Assembly (NCBI GenBank): GCA_018715365.1 | Contig: DVLU01000053.1 | Span: 1 to 35,846, forward strand | Length of the DNA stretch: 35,846 bases | Reading direction: 5' to 3' | Source: Candidatus Ornithomonoglobus intestinigallinarum | GTDB taxonomy: Bacteria; Bacillota; Clostridia; UBA1381 | Shown: positions 1 through 7,819 of the stretch, piece by piece | Layout of the letters: each line of letters opens with the position of its first letter | How positions within the stretch are numbered: position 1 is the stretch's first letter | Made by a program: the position numbers and the translations under genes | Notes under the pieces: generated by a model | The model's database searches: none | What the model saw: the letters and a program-made list of their open reading frames with translations, nothing else | Told to the model about the DNA's origin: nothing

Positions 1-1472
1 GCGCTTTCTCGCTGCTGCGCCGAAATCGTAAGCGTCAGCGCGTCCATAACAAGGTCTTTTTTATGTATGCCGTATTTTTCGGCTTCGGCGGCAATGCGCT
101 CCGCAATTTTAACTCTGTCCTCCGCCGCCGGCGGTATACCGTTTTCATCAAGGCAGAGCCCTACGAGAACGCCGCCGTATTTTTTAACGAGCGGCAGGAT
201 TGCGTCAAGGCTTTCTTTTTTGCCGTTTACGGAATTAACCATCGGCTTGCCGTTATAAATGCGCATTGCGCGCTCGAGCGTAACGGGATCGGACGAATCG
301 AGCTGGAGCGGCAGATTGACCGCCGCCGAAACGGCCTTTACCGTCCTTTCCATCATTTCGCACTCGTTTATTTCCGGCAGTCCGACGTTTACGTCAAGTA
401 TGTCCGCGCCGGCCTCCGCCTGCGAAAACGCTTCGTTTAAGATATAATCCATATCGCCCGTTTTAAGCGCTTCCTTAAATTTCTTTTTCCCGGTGGGATT
501 TATTCTTTCGCCGATTATAACGGGCCGGTTATCCAAAATCACCGCCCTTGAGTATGACGCTGCCATAGTATACGGCTTTTCCTCAACTATGGGCGTATAT
601 GCCCCGCAGCTTTTCACAAGCGCTCTTATATGCTCCGGCGTTGTGCCGCAGCAGCCGCCCAGCACGCTCGCGCCGAGAGCCGCCATATCGGCGCACTGTT
701 CCCCGAATTCCTCCGGCCCGACGTCGTAAACGGTTTCGCCGTTCTCAACGCGCGGAAGCCCGGCGTTCGGCTGTGCCATCACCGACACCGACGCGTATTT
801 TGAAAGCTCCCTCATAAGCGACGCAATCTGTTTTGGTCCGAGACCGCAGTTTATGCCGATGCAGTCGGCGCCGAGGCCCTCGAGCATCGCGCACATAACG
901 GCAGCGTCCGCGCCCGTCAGCGTTTTTCCGTTTTCATCAAACGTCATCGTGCAGAAAACGGGGAGGTTTGTGCTTTCCTTTACGGCAAGCACAGCCGCCT
1001 TCGCTTCGAGAGTATCGGACATCGTTTCGATTATAACAAGATCGGCGCCGCTTTTTTCGGCAACGGCGGCAATCTTTTTAAAGCTCTCGCAGCATTCGTC
1101 GAACGACAGATCGCCCGACGGCTCGAGCAGCCTGCCCGTAGGCCCTATATCAAACGCCGCAAAGCGCGGTTTCTCGGGAGTGGAATATTTCAATGCGCAT
1201 TTTTTTGCCAGCGCCGTTCCCTCCGCAGCCAAAATTTCCGCGCTCACGCCCGCCTCCGTTAATTTAAGCGGGTTCGCCCCGAACGTATTTGACGTCACAA
1301 TGTCCGCGCCCGCTTCAAGATAGGCGCAGTGTATTTTTTCTATAAGCTCTTTGTTTGTTATATTAAGAAGCTCCGGCAGCTCTCCGCCTTTTAAGCCGCT
1401 TTTCTGGAGCATTGTGCCCATGCCGCCGTCAAAAAACAGGATCCGTTTGCCGAGTATATCTTTTATATTCAC
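1..1472 (-). CDS. metH: Methionine synthase, N-terminal part (homocysteine- and pterin-binding domains); cut by window start
   Basis: Cobalamin-dependent methionine synthase transfers the methyl group of 5-methyltetrahydrofolate to homocysteine in the cytoplasm. I translated the minus strand by hand; the frame is open to base 1, so the C-terminal part, including any cobalamin domain, lies outside. The homocysteine-binding barrel starts with FFDGGMGTML and carries the expected zinc ligands: one Cys in GINCGLGP (about residue 209) and a Cys pair in GGCCGTTPEH (about 274-275). The pterin-binding domain follows with VIIGERINPTGKKKF, then DILDVNVGLPE and PLQLDSSDP. I chose the GTG at 1472 because GGAGG lies 5 bases upstream and the resulting N-terminus (VNIKDIL) fits the family; an in-frame ATG at 1484 has no clear binding site. 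The gene follows metF in the same direction with about 20 bases between, so the two are probably cotranscribed. Family assignment is very safe; the start is less so. Confidence 0.95.
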   Translation of the reverse strand, partial: MNIKDILGKRILFFDGGMGTMLQKSGLKGGELPELLNITNKELIEKIHCAYLEAGADIVTSNTFGANPLKLTEAGVSAEILAAEGTALAKKCALKYSTPEKPRFAAFDIGPTGRLLEPSGDLSFDECCESFKKIAAVAEKSGADLVIIETMSDTLEAKAAVLAVKESTNLPVFCTMTFDENGKTLTGADAAVMCAMLEGLGADCIGINCGLGPKQIASLMRELSKYASVSVMAQPNAGLPRVENGETVYDVGPEEFGEQCADMAALGASVLGGCCGTTPEHIRALVKSCGAYTPIVEEKPYTMAASYSRAVILDNRPVIIGERINPTGKKKFKEALKTGDMDYILNEAFSQAEAGADILDVNVGLPEINECEMMERTVKAVSAAVNLPLQLDSSDPVTLERAMRIYNGKPMVNSVNGKKESLDAILPLVKKYGGVLVGLCLDENGIPPAAEDRVKIAERIAAEAEKYGIHKKDLVMDALTLTISAQQRES

Positions 1473-1492
1473 CTTTTCCTCCATATCAGCCG

Positions 1493-2356
1493 TTAAAACA
1501 TGCTGCTTACCGCGCTTACTATCGTTTTTGCCGTTTCGGGCTTATTCATCGTATATATATGTATGCCGCGTATATCGTTTGCGAGAAGGTCCGTTATCTG
1601 GTCAACGGCATACGCTATTCCCGCCTGCTTAAGCGCCTCGGGCTTGTTTTCATACTTGCCTATCATCCTCGTGAACTTGGACGGCAGCGACGCGCCGCCG
1701 GAAAGTATGCACATCCTCTGTATCTGCGACGCCTGCGTAAGCGGCATTATGCCGGCGACCATCGGGATGTCTATACCCTTTTTTGCCGCAAGCTCCCTGA
1801 ATTCATAAAATTTTTCATTATCAAAAAACATCTGCGTAACAAGGAAATCACAGCCCGCGTCAACCTTGCGCTTTAAATTTTCTATGTCCGTTTCAAGGTC
1901 CGGTGAATCGGGATGGCATTCGGGATAGCACGCCCCGCCTATGCAGAAGCCGCCGAACAGCCTTATATCCTCAACAAGCTCCGACGCATACCGGTAATCC
2001 GATGCGATTTCACCGCCGTCGGCAGGAAGGTCACCGCGGAGCGCAAGTACGTTTTCTATGCCGCGCAGCTTCATATCTCCGAGCATCAGCTCTATGCTTT
2101 CCCTGTCAGCCGTTATGCAGCTCAGATGCGCAAGCGCCGCCATGCCGTGCGTATTCTGGATATATTCCGCAATGTCCGCCGTGCGTTTTGACGTTGAGCC
2201 GCCGGCGCCGTACGTTACGCTTATGTAGTCCGCCGGCAGCTTAACAAGCTCGTCAACGGCAGCTTTCACGCTTTCCTCGCCGGTGTCCTTCTTCGGCGGA
2301 AACAACTCAAACGACAGCAGCTGCTTTTTTTCTTTAAATAAGTTTCTTATATACAT
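1493..2356 (-). CDS. metF: Methylenetetrahydrofolate reductase
   Basis: This flavoprotein reduces 5,10-methylenetetrahydrofolate to 5-methyltetrahydrofolate, the methyl donor used by the downstream methionine synthase. The 287-residue product is a complete single-domain bacterial MetF. It has the early SFELFPPK motif with the conserved Glu at residue 17, a VTYGAGGS segment near residues 47-54, and ALRGD with Asp109, matching the folate- and flavin-site residues of the family. The start has GGAGAG about 6 bases upstream. Its own promoter lies at 2419-2447. The leader is only about 55 bases, too short for a SAM riboswitch. In some acetogens MetF is energy-coupled through partner subunits, but none is encoded here, so a biosynthetic role with metH is the simplest reading. 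Confidence 0.96.
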   Translation of the reverse strand: MYIRNLFKEKKQLLSFELFPPKKDTGEESVKAAVDELVKLPADYISVTYGAGGSTSKRTADIAEYIQNTHGMAALAHLSCITADRESIELMLGDMKLRGIENVLALRGDLPADGGEIASDYRYASELVEDIRLFGGFCIGGACYPECHPDSPDLETDIENLKRKVDAGCDFLVTQMFFDNEKFYEFRELAAKKGIDIPMVAGIMPLTQASQIQRMCILSGGASLPSKFTRMIGKYENKPEALKQAGIAYAVDQITDLLANDIRGIHIYTMNKPETAKTIVSAVSSMF

Positions 2357-2413
2357 CTTTCACTCTCCATCATATATACAGGCATATTAACGCCGCTTAT
2401 TTTAAAATTCCTC

Positions 2414-2442
2414 TTGTTATTATACTAAAAATTTGTTATAAT
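2414..2442 (+). promoter_or_regulatory. Sigma-A promoter for pth (interlocked with the metF promoter)
   Basis: TTGTTA at 2414-2419 and TATAAT at 2437-2442 are separated by exactly 17 bases and point toward pth, about 100 bases downstream. The -10 box shares base 2442 with the metF -35 box on the other strand, so two RNA polymerases could not occupy both promoters at once. Confidence 0.8.
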
Positions 2443-2447
2443 ATCAA
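2419..2447 (-). promoter_or_regulatory. Sigma-A promoter for metF-metH (interlocked with the pth promoter)
   Basis: On the minus strand TTGATA (2447-2442) and TATAAT (2424-2419) are 17 bases apart and drive metF-metH. The whole region is a near-perfect inverted repeat, CTCTTG(T/A)TATTATA on each side of a 12-base centre, so the two promoters mirror each other. Confidence 0.8.
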
Positions 2448-2501
2448 GAGGAAACTTAAATAAATCGAAAGTATTGCGATAATATTTTGTAAAATTTCAT
2501 T

Positions 2502-2528
2502 TTTGCGGCGGCAAATCCCGTCCGCAAA
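2502..2528 (+). promoter_or_regulatory. Hairpin in the pth leader
   Basis: TTTGCGG at 2502-2508 pairs perfectly with CCGCAAA at 2522-2528, and extra G-C pairs inside could lengthen the stem. It sits about 22 bases before the pth start, just upstream of a small CCTG-AA-CAGG palindrome that overlaps the edge of the GGGGGA ribosome binding site. It may modulate translation. There is no U-tract, so it is not an ordinary terminator. Confidence 0.4.
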
Positions 2529-2550
2529 TGCCTGAACAGGGGGAACAAAC

Positions 2551-3117
2551 ATGCACTTGCTGATAGGTCTCGGGAATCCGGGAAGCCGTTACGACATGAC
2601 GCGTCATAATATCGGATTTCACACAATAGACTATATTGCAGACAAATACAGCACAAAAATAAATAAGCTGAAATATAAGGCGCTTTACGGCGAATGTGTA
2701 ATTTCGGGTGAAAAAACGCTTTTGATAAAGCCGCAGACATACATGAACCTGAGCGGCGAAAGCATAGTGGATTTCGTCAATTTCTATAAGCTGCCGCCCG
2801 GGAATGTCATTGTTATAAGCGACGACATAAATCTCGATACCGGCAGGCTGCGCATCCGCCCCAAGGGCAGCGACGGCGGCCACAACGGCTTAAAATCAAT
2901 AATATATATGCTCCAAAGCGACGAATTCCCGCGCATACGCATGGGCATCGGCGCGCCGCGGCACGAAGAGCACGACCTTGCCGATTTTGTACTCGGCCGT
3001 TTTACGAAAGACGAGATCCCCGTTATGGAGGACGCAATAAAGCGCGCGTGCGCCGCCGCGGAGGAAATAATAGCAAACGGCGTGAATTCGGCAATGAACA
3101 AATACAACGGCAGGTAA
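2551..3117 (+). CDS. pth: Peptidyl-tRNA hydrolase
   Basis: Pth cleaves the ester bond of peptidyl-tRNAs that drop off the ribosome, recycling tRNA. The 188-residue product is the usual family length. It has the N-terminal IGLGNPG signature, the catalytic His19 in TRHNIGFH, the substrate-binding Asn66 in TYMNLSGES, the Asp pair at 91-92 in ISDDINLDTG, and Asn112 in SDGGHNGLKSI. All correspond to the active-site residues of the E. coli enzyme. A GGGGGA ribosome binding site precedes the ATG. The gene is followed after 6 bases by mfd, the common pth-mfd order of Bacillota, so the two form an operon. The promoter is at 2414-2442. Confidence 0.97.
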   Translation: MHLLIGLGNPGSRYDMTRHNIGFHTIDYIADKYSTKINKLKYKALYGECVISGEKTLLIKPQTYMNLSGESIVDFVNFYKLPPGNVIVISDDINLDTGRLRIRPKGSDGGHNGLKSIIYMLQSDEFPRIRMGIGAPRHEEHDLADFVLGRFTKDEIPVMEDAIKRACAAAEEIIANGVNSAMNKYNGR

Positions 3118-3123
3118 TTTAAT

Positions 3124-6100
3124 ATGAAGCTTAACGACATTCTGTATGATTACGGAAAATACGCCGAGCTGCGCGAAGCGGTCAAATCTTCTCCGGTCTC
3201 GGTTTCGGGAGTGGAGGAATCGGCGCGCGCTCAATTGATATTTTCGCTTTTTGAGGAGCAGGAAAAAAACGCCCTTATCGTATGCTACAGCGACATGGAA
3301 GCGCGGGCGCTTGCGGACGATCTCGCTTTTTACACCGACAGCGTCCAGTTTTTTCCCTCAAAGGAATATATTTTTTATAACATAGAAACAAGCGGCAGAA
3401 CAAGCCAGAACGAGCGCCTTGCCGCGCTTTACGGCATAGTTTCCGGCAAATGTATAACTGTCGCGAGCCTTGACGCGCTCCTGCAGTATACGATACCGAA
3501 GCCGGAGCTTGAGGAAGCGTCAATCCGCTTTGAGCTCGGCAAGCGGTTTGATATTGACAGGCTCTGCGAGGAGCTTATTGTAATGGGCTACAGCCGCGAG
3601 GAGCTTGTTGAGGGCGAGGGTCAGTTTGCGCTCCGCGGCGGCATACTCGATGTGTTTTCACCAAACTGCGGCAACCCGCTCAGAATCGAATTTTTCGACG
3701 ACGAAACAGACTCGATCCGCCTTTTCGACCGTGTGTCGCAGCGTTCGCTCGATAAAACGGACAGCGCCGACATAATCCCCGTCCGCGAAGCTGTAATAAC
3801 GGACGAACGGCGCGGTTCTCTTGCCGCGGAAATCAAAAGCCGCATCGAAAAAGCAAAAAAGCGCGGCGGCTGCGAATACTACATCGAAACGGCGTCGGCC
3901 GAGCTTGAAAGCCTTGAGGAAAACAGATACTTCCCGTCGCTTGACAAATACGTTTCGCTTATTTACGGCGGGAATATTCCGTCGCTGCTCGATTATTTCG
4001 GCGGCGGCTCGCTTATTTTTGTCATCGACCCGAAGCGCATATGCGACAGGGGAAAAACGTTTGAATGGGAAAAGGGCGAGATCGTTTCGGAGCTTAAGGA
4101 GAAAAACGTCATAGGCCCCGAAAAGGACAGCTTTTTTGTTTCCTACGGCGACGCGTTAAATAAAATGCTCGGAAACCGCGTCGTATCGCTCGAAACGCTC
4201 ACGCATACGTCAAACGATTTTAAATACAAATCGCTTATATCGTTTACGACAAAAACGACCGTTTCGTTCCACGGGAAAATGGATTACCTGTTTGACGACG
4301 TAAAAAAGTGGCAGGAAAACGGCTATACGGTCGTCATTCTTGCGGCAACACGCGGCAGGGGCGAAAACCTTGCCGGCGTTCTGACGGAGCGCGGCATGAA
4401 GGCGCGTTTTCTCGGCGACGGGCGTGAGTTCAAAAAGGGAGAAACAGTCATAATCCGCGGCAGGATTAAAAAGGGCTTTGAATATCCCGATATAAAATTC
4501 GTGCTCGTATCCGACAATGAAATATTCGAGCAGCGCCGCAGCCGCAGAAAACGCAAGGATGACAATGCCGCGCGCATACGTTCCTATAACGACATTTCGC
4601 CGGGCGATTACGTTGTTCATTCGGCGCACGGCATAGGCGAATACAAGGGCACGCAAAAGATGAACGTCGGCGGCGTGCTTAAGGATTACTTAAAAATACA
4701 GTACCGCGGCACGGACTGCCTTTACGTCCCCGTTGACCAGATGGACCAGCTCTACAAATATATCGGCAACAGCGCCGACAAGCAGGTGAAGCTTAACCGT
4801 CTCGGCGGCAATGAATGGAACAAGACAAAGGCAAAGGTCCGCGCTTCAACGGACGAGCTCGCAAAGAAACTCATCGCTCTTTACGCGGAGCGCGAAAAGC
4901 TCAGGGGCTTTGCGTTCAGTCATGACACGCCGTGGCAGAAGGAATTTGAGGATACCTTCCCCTATCAGGAAACGGAGGATCAGCTTCGTTCCATAGAGGA
5001 GGTTAAAAGCGATATGGAAAAGCCTAAGCCCATGGACCGTCTTTTATGCGGCGACGTCGGCTTCGGGAAAACGGAAATTGCGCTGCGCGCCGCCTTTAAA
5101 GCGGTAAACGACTCGAAGCAGGTGGCATATCTGTGTCCCACGACAGTGCTTGCAATGCAGCATTACGAAACGTTTTTAAAGCGCATGGACGGCTTCCCCA
5201 TAAAAATCGAAATGCTTTCGCGCTTCAGGACGGCTTCGCAGCAGCAGAAAATATTAAAGCAGCTCCGCACGGGCGAAGCCGATATTGTTATAGGGACTCA
5301 CAGGCTTTTGTCAAAAGACGTAAAATTCAAGGATCTCGGCCTGCTTGTCATAGACGAGGAGCAGCGCTTCGGCGTTGCGCACAAGGAGCGGCTGAAGGAA
5401 ATAAAAAAGAACGTTGACGTGCTGACAATGACGGCAACGCCCATCCCGCGCACGCTCCATATGGCAATGACAAGCGTGAGGGATATGAGCGTTTTGACGG
5501 AGCCGCCGGAAAACCGCTATCCCGTGCAGACGTATGTGCTTGAGGATAATCCGGCCGTTATACTTGACGCTGTACGAAACGAGCTTTCGCGCGGCGGACA
5601 GGTGTTTTATCTTTACAACCGCGTTCAGGGCATACACCGCAAGGCGGCATGGCTCCAGGCGCAGTTCCCCGACAAAACCGTTTCCGTCGGTCACGGCAAA
5701 ATGCGCGAAGACGAGCTTGAGGAAATAATGTTCCGCATGGCGGAGGGCGACACCGATATTCTCGTCTGCACAACCATAATAGAAACAGGGCTCGATATTC
5801 CGAACGCAAACACAATCATAATAGAAAACGCCGATAAAATGGGGCTTGCCCAGCTTTATCAGCTTCGCGGGCGCGTGGGACGTTCAAACCGCGCCGCATA
5901 TGCTTATCTGACATACAGGCGCGACAGCATCCTTTCCGAGGTTGCGTCAAAGCGCTTAAGGGCCGTAAAGGAATTTACGGAATTCGGCTCCGGCTTTAAA
6001 ATAGCAATGCGCGACCTTGAAATACGCGGCGCCGGAAACCTTCTCGGGCCGGAGCAGCACGGGCATATGGACAGCGTCGGATACGATATGTACTGCAAGC

Positions 6101-6600
6101 TTTTAAGCGAAAGCATAAGCAGCGCAAAGGGCGAAAAACCCGCGGAGGAGCGAAACGTTTCTATAGACATTGAAATAAACGCATATCTTCCGGAATCGTA
6201 TATCCCGAGCCCCAATCAGCGCATAGATATGTATAAAAAGATTGCGGCGATAGAAAACGAGGACGACAGGTTCCAAACGGAGGATGAGCTTATAGACCGC
6301 TACGGCGATATTCCCAGGGCGGTGCAGAATATAATCGAGGTCGCATCGCTTAAGATAAAGGCAAAGGAAGCGGGAATAACGGAAATCGTGCAGCACGGGA
6401 CACAGCTTACGCTGCGCTTTGCGGACGGGTATTTGACGCCGGAAATAATAATGGCGCTCGATAAGGCGTATCCGATGTCGATAAGGGTAATGTCGCAGAC
6501 CGACCCTGCCGTCAGCGTTAAGCTTAAGGCGCAGAATATTCTCGAAATTGTAAACGATTTGTTAAATATTATTACAAGCCTTGACCGTGCTGAAAAATAA
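3124..6600 (+). CDS. mfd: Transcription-repair coupling factor
   Basis: Mfd is the ATP-driven translocase that removes RNA polymerase stalled at DNA lesions and recruits UvrA. At 1158 residues it is full length. The UvrB-like N-terminal module (with YSREELVEGEGQFALRGGILDVF-type sequence near 160-180) comes first. The RNA-polymerase-interaction domain begins near residue 495 (YVVHSAHGIGEYKG), and the RecG-like motor starts near 640 with Walker A GDVGFGKT (about 643-650). The DEEQ Walker B follows at about 744, then TATPIPRTLHMA, and the second RecA lobe has TTIIETGLDIPNANT and QLRGRVGRS. A C-terminal TRCF domain ends the protein. It starts 6 bases after pth. The promoter of the next gene lies inside its last codons. 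Confidence 0.98.
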   Translation: MKLNDILYDYGKYAELREAVKSSPVSVSGVEESARAQLIFSLFEEQEKNALIVCYSDMEARALADDLAFYTDSVQFFPSKEYIFYNIETSGRTSQNERLAALYGIVSGKCITVASLDALLQYTIPKPELEEASIRFELGKRFDIDRLCEELIVMGYSREELVEGEGQFALRGGILDVFSPNCGNPLRIEFFDDETDSIRLFDRVSQRSLDKTDSADIIPVREAVITDERRGSLAAEIKSRIEKAKKRGGCEYYIETASAELESLEENRYFPSLDKYVSLIYGGNIPSLLDYFGGGSLIFVIDPKRICDRGKTFEWEKGEIVSELKEKNVIGPEKDSFFVSYGDALNKMLGNRVVSLETLTHTSNDFKYKSLISFTTKTTVSFHGKMDYLFDDVKKWQENGYTVVILAATRGRGENLAGVLTERGMKARFLGDGREFKKGETVIIRGRIKKGFEYPDIKFVLVSDNEIFEQRRSRRKRKDDNAARIRSYNDISPGDYVVHSAHGIGEYKGTQKMNVGGVLKDYLKIQYRGTDCLYVPVDQMDQLYKYIGNSADKQVKLNRLGGNEWNKTKAKVRASTDELAKKLIALYAEREKLRGFAFSHDTPWQKEFEDTFPYQETEDQLRSIEEVKSDMEKPKPMDRLLCGDVGFGKTEIALRAAFKAVNDSKQVAYLCPTTVLAMQHYETFLKRMDGFPIKIEMLSRFRTASQQQKILKQLRTGEADIVIGTHRLLSKDVKFKDLGLLVIDEEQRFGVAHKERLKEIKKNVDVLTMTATPIPRTLHMAMTSVRDMSVLTEPPENRYPVQTYVLEDNPAVILDAVRNELSRGGQVFYLYNRVQGIHRKAAWLQAQFPDKTVSVGHGKMREDELEEIMFRMAEGDTDILVCTTIIETGLDIPNANTIIIENADKMGLAQLYQLRGRVGRSNRAAYAYLTYRRDSILSEVASKRLRAVKEFTEFGSGFKIAMRDLEIRGAGNLLGPEQHGHMDSVGYDMYCKLLSESISSAKGEKPAEERNVSIDIEINAYLPESYIPSPNQRIDMYKKIAAIENEDDRFQTEDELIDRYGDIPRAVQNIIEVASLKIKAKEAGITEIVQHGTQLTLRFADGYLTPEIIMALDKAYPMSIRVMSQTDPAVSVKLKAQNILEIVNDLLNIITSLDRAEK

Positions 6601-6609
6601 TAGTATACT
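6581..6609 (+). promoter_or_regulatory. Sigma-A promoter for the prsA-like gene
   Basis: TTGACC at 6581-6586 and TATACT at 6604-6609 are 17 bases apart. The -35 box lies within the last codons of mfd, so the foldase gene can be transcribed on its own as well as by read-through from pth-mfd; no terminator separates them. Confidence 0.8.
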
Positions 6610-6704
6610 TATTTAGTACGTGGTTTAAAATTAAATTATGATACACACCGTATGAAACTACGAAACGACAAAACAATGAAACGATGAAAGGAAGCAGGAT
6701 TAAA

Positions 6705-7697
6705 ATGAAAAAAATTACGGCAATAACGGCTGCGGCGGCGCTGTCCGCATCAGTCTTACTCTCCGGCTGCGGCGGTTCGCAGGCGGCAATGAAAATAGGC
6801 GAATACACCGTATCGCAGGGCGATGTTGAGATTGTAACGGATGCGTATTTCTCAAGCTACGGCGATTATGAAGCTTCAAAGGAGCTTGCCGTATCGAATC
6901 TCCGCGACGCGATAACGGCTTACGCCGTTGCTCAGTCACGCGGCCTGACGCTGACGGACGAGGAGCAGTCGAACGTTACGCAGGGAAAAGCGAATTTCGC
7001 AAAAACGTTCGGTTCCGCAAGCGAATACAACAAAGCGCGCAAAAAGGCGGGCGCGGACGAGGAAATAATAGAAGCGTTCATAGCCCAGCCGCTTTATGAG
7101 CAAAAGCTCAGCGAGGCTGCGCAGCTTCCTGAGCCGACCGACGATGATTTAAAAGCATATTTCAAAGAGCATTATCTGCGCGCAAAGCACATACTTTTGA
7201 TGTTTGAAAACGAGAGCGACACCGGTCTGCTCGAGCGCCGTGCGCAGGACCTGCTTAAGAGGGCGCAGAACGGAGAAAACTTTGACGAGCTTGTTACAAC
7301 GTTCTCGGAGGATCCGGGAAGCTCGTCGGCGCCCGACGGCTATATCTTCACGGACGGCGAGATGGTTCAGGAATTTGAAGACGCCGTAAAATCGATACAG
7401 CCCGGCGAGTTTACAATGTGCGAAAGCTCCTACGGCTATCACGTTATACAGAGACTGCCGCTTGACGAAAGCGACGAAAAATTCAATGAATTTTTTGAAA
7501 CGTACAAATCGTCCGTATCATCCGCGAAGGAGCGCGATGACCTCACCGCAGCCATTCAGTCAATGGCCGAAGAAGACGGTATAACGGTTGAAGTGCTCGA
7601 TGATGTGATAAACGCAATTCCTTCACCGACGCCTCAGGCAACGGAGGAGCCGGAGACTGCCGACGGCAGCGCCGAGACAACGGAAACGGCTGAATAA
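6705..7697 (+). CDS. PrsA-like lipoprotein, parvulin-type peptidyl-prolyl isomerase
   Basis: This is a membrane-anchored foldase that probably assists folding of proteins leaving the Sec translocon. The start at 6705 gives a lipoprotein signal peptide, MKK followed by a hydrophobic stretch and the lipobox LLSGC with Cys22; an upstream in-frame ATG at 6684 would add seven residues before it. An AGGA ribosome binding site is 5 bases before 6705. A helical SurA/trigger-factor-like region follows. The parvulin domain spans roughly residues 158-250, from KAHILLMFE to GYHVIQRL. The C-terminus is a Pro/Thr/Glu-rich tail. Of 330 residues, it fits PrsA of Bacillota, but many paralogs exist, so I give no gene symbol. 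It has its own promoter and terminator. Confidence 0.9.
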   Translation: MKKITAITAAAALSASVLLSGCGGSQAAMKIGEYTVSQGDVEIVTDAYFSSYGDYEASKELAVSNLRDAITAYAVAQSRGLTLTDEEQSNVTQGKANFAKTFGSASEYNKARKKAGADEEIIEAFIAQPLYEQKLSEAAQLPEPTDDDLKAYFKEHYLRAKHILLMFENESDTGLLERRAQDLLKRAQNGENFDELVTTFSEDPGSSSAPDGYIFTDGEMVQEFEDAVKSIQPGEFTMCESSYGYHVIQRLPLDESDEKFNEFFETYKSSVSSAKERDDLTAAIQSMAEEDGITVEVLDDVINAIPSPTPQATEEPETADGSAETTETAE

Positions 7698-7698
7698 T

Positions 7699-7748
7699 AA
7701 AATACACCGCCTCGGAGCTTCGCTCCTTCGGCGGTGTATTTTGTTTTG
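7699..7748. terminator. Strong intrinsic terminator, probably bidirectional
   Basis: A perfect 13-bp stem (7699-7711 with 7730-7742) carries an inner GGAGC-TTC-GCTCC hairpin and is followed by a T-rich run on the plus strand. On the minus strand the same stem is followed by TTTTATTATT, so it can also stop transcription arriving from the GH127 gene. Confidence 0.9.
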
Positions 7749-7762
7749 TTTTTCTTTTTTAC

Positions 7763-7788
7763 GCGGGGGCTCTGCCCCCGCACCCCCG
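7763..7788 (+). repeat. GC-rich hairpin repeat, copy 1
   Basis: GCGGGGGC-TCT-GCCCCCGC is a perfect 8-bp stem (7763-7770 with 7774-7781) followed by ACCCCCG. It shares loop pattern, stem and 3' extension with the copy at 18731, with compensating base changes in the stem. It lies between convergent genes. Confidence 0.7.
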
Positions 7789-7819
7789 GCGTGCGTGATA
7801 TTCCGCAGCGGCCGCCGGG

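Noticed and set aside
63-1876. Several plus-strand open frames across the metH-metF region
   Set aside because: They are shadows of the minus-strand metH and metF genes, with no ribosome binding sites or recognisable domains.
2357-2412. SAM riboswitch (S-box) before metF
   Set aside because: The leader from the mapped promoter to the start codon is only about 55 bases and shows no multi-helix fold.
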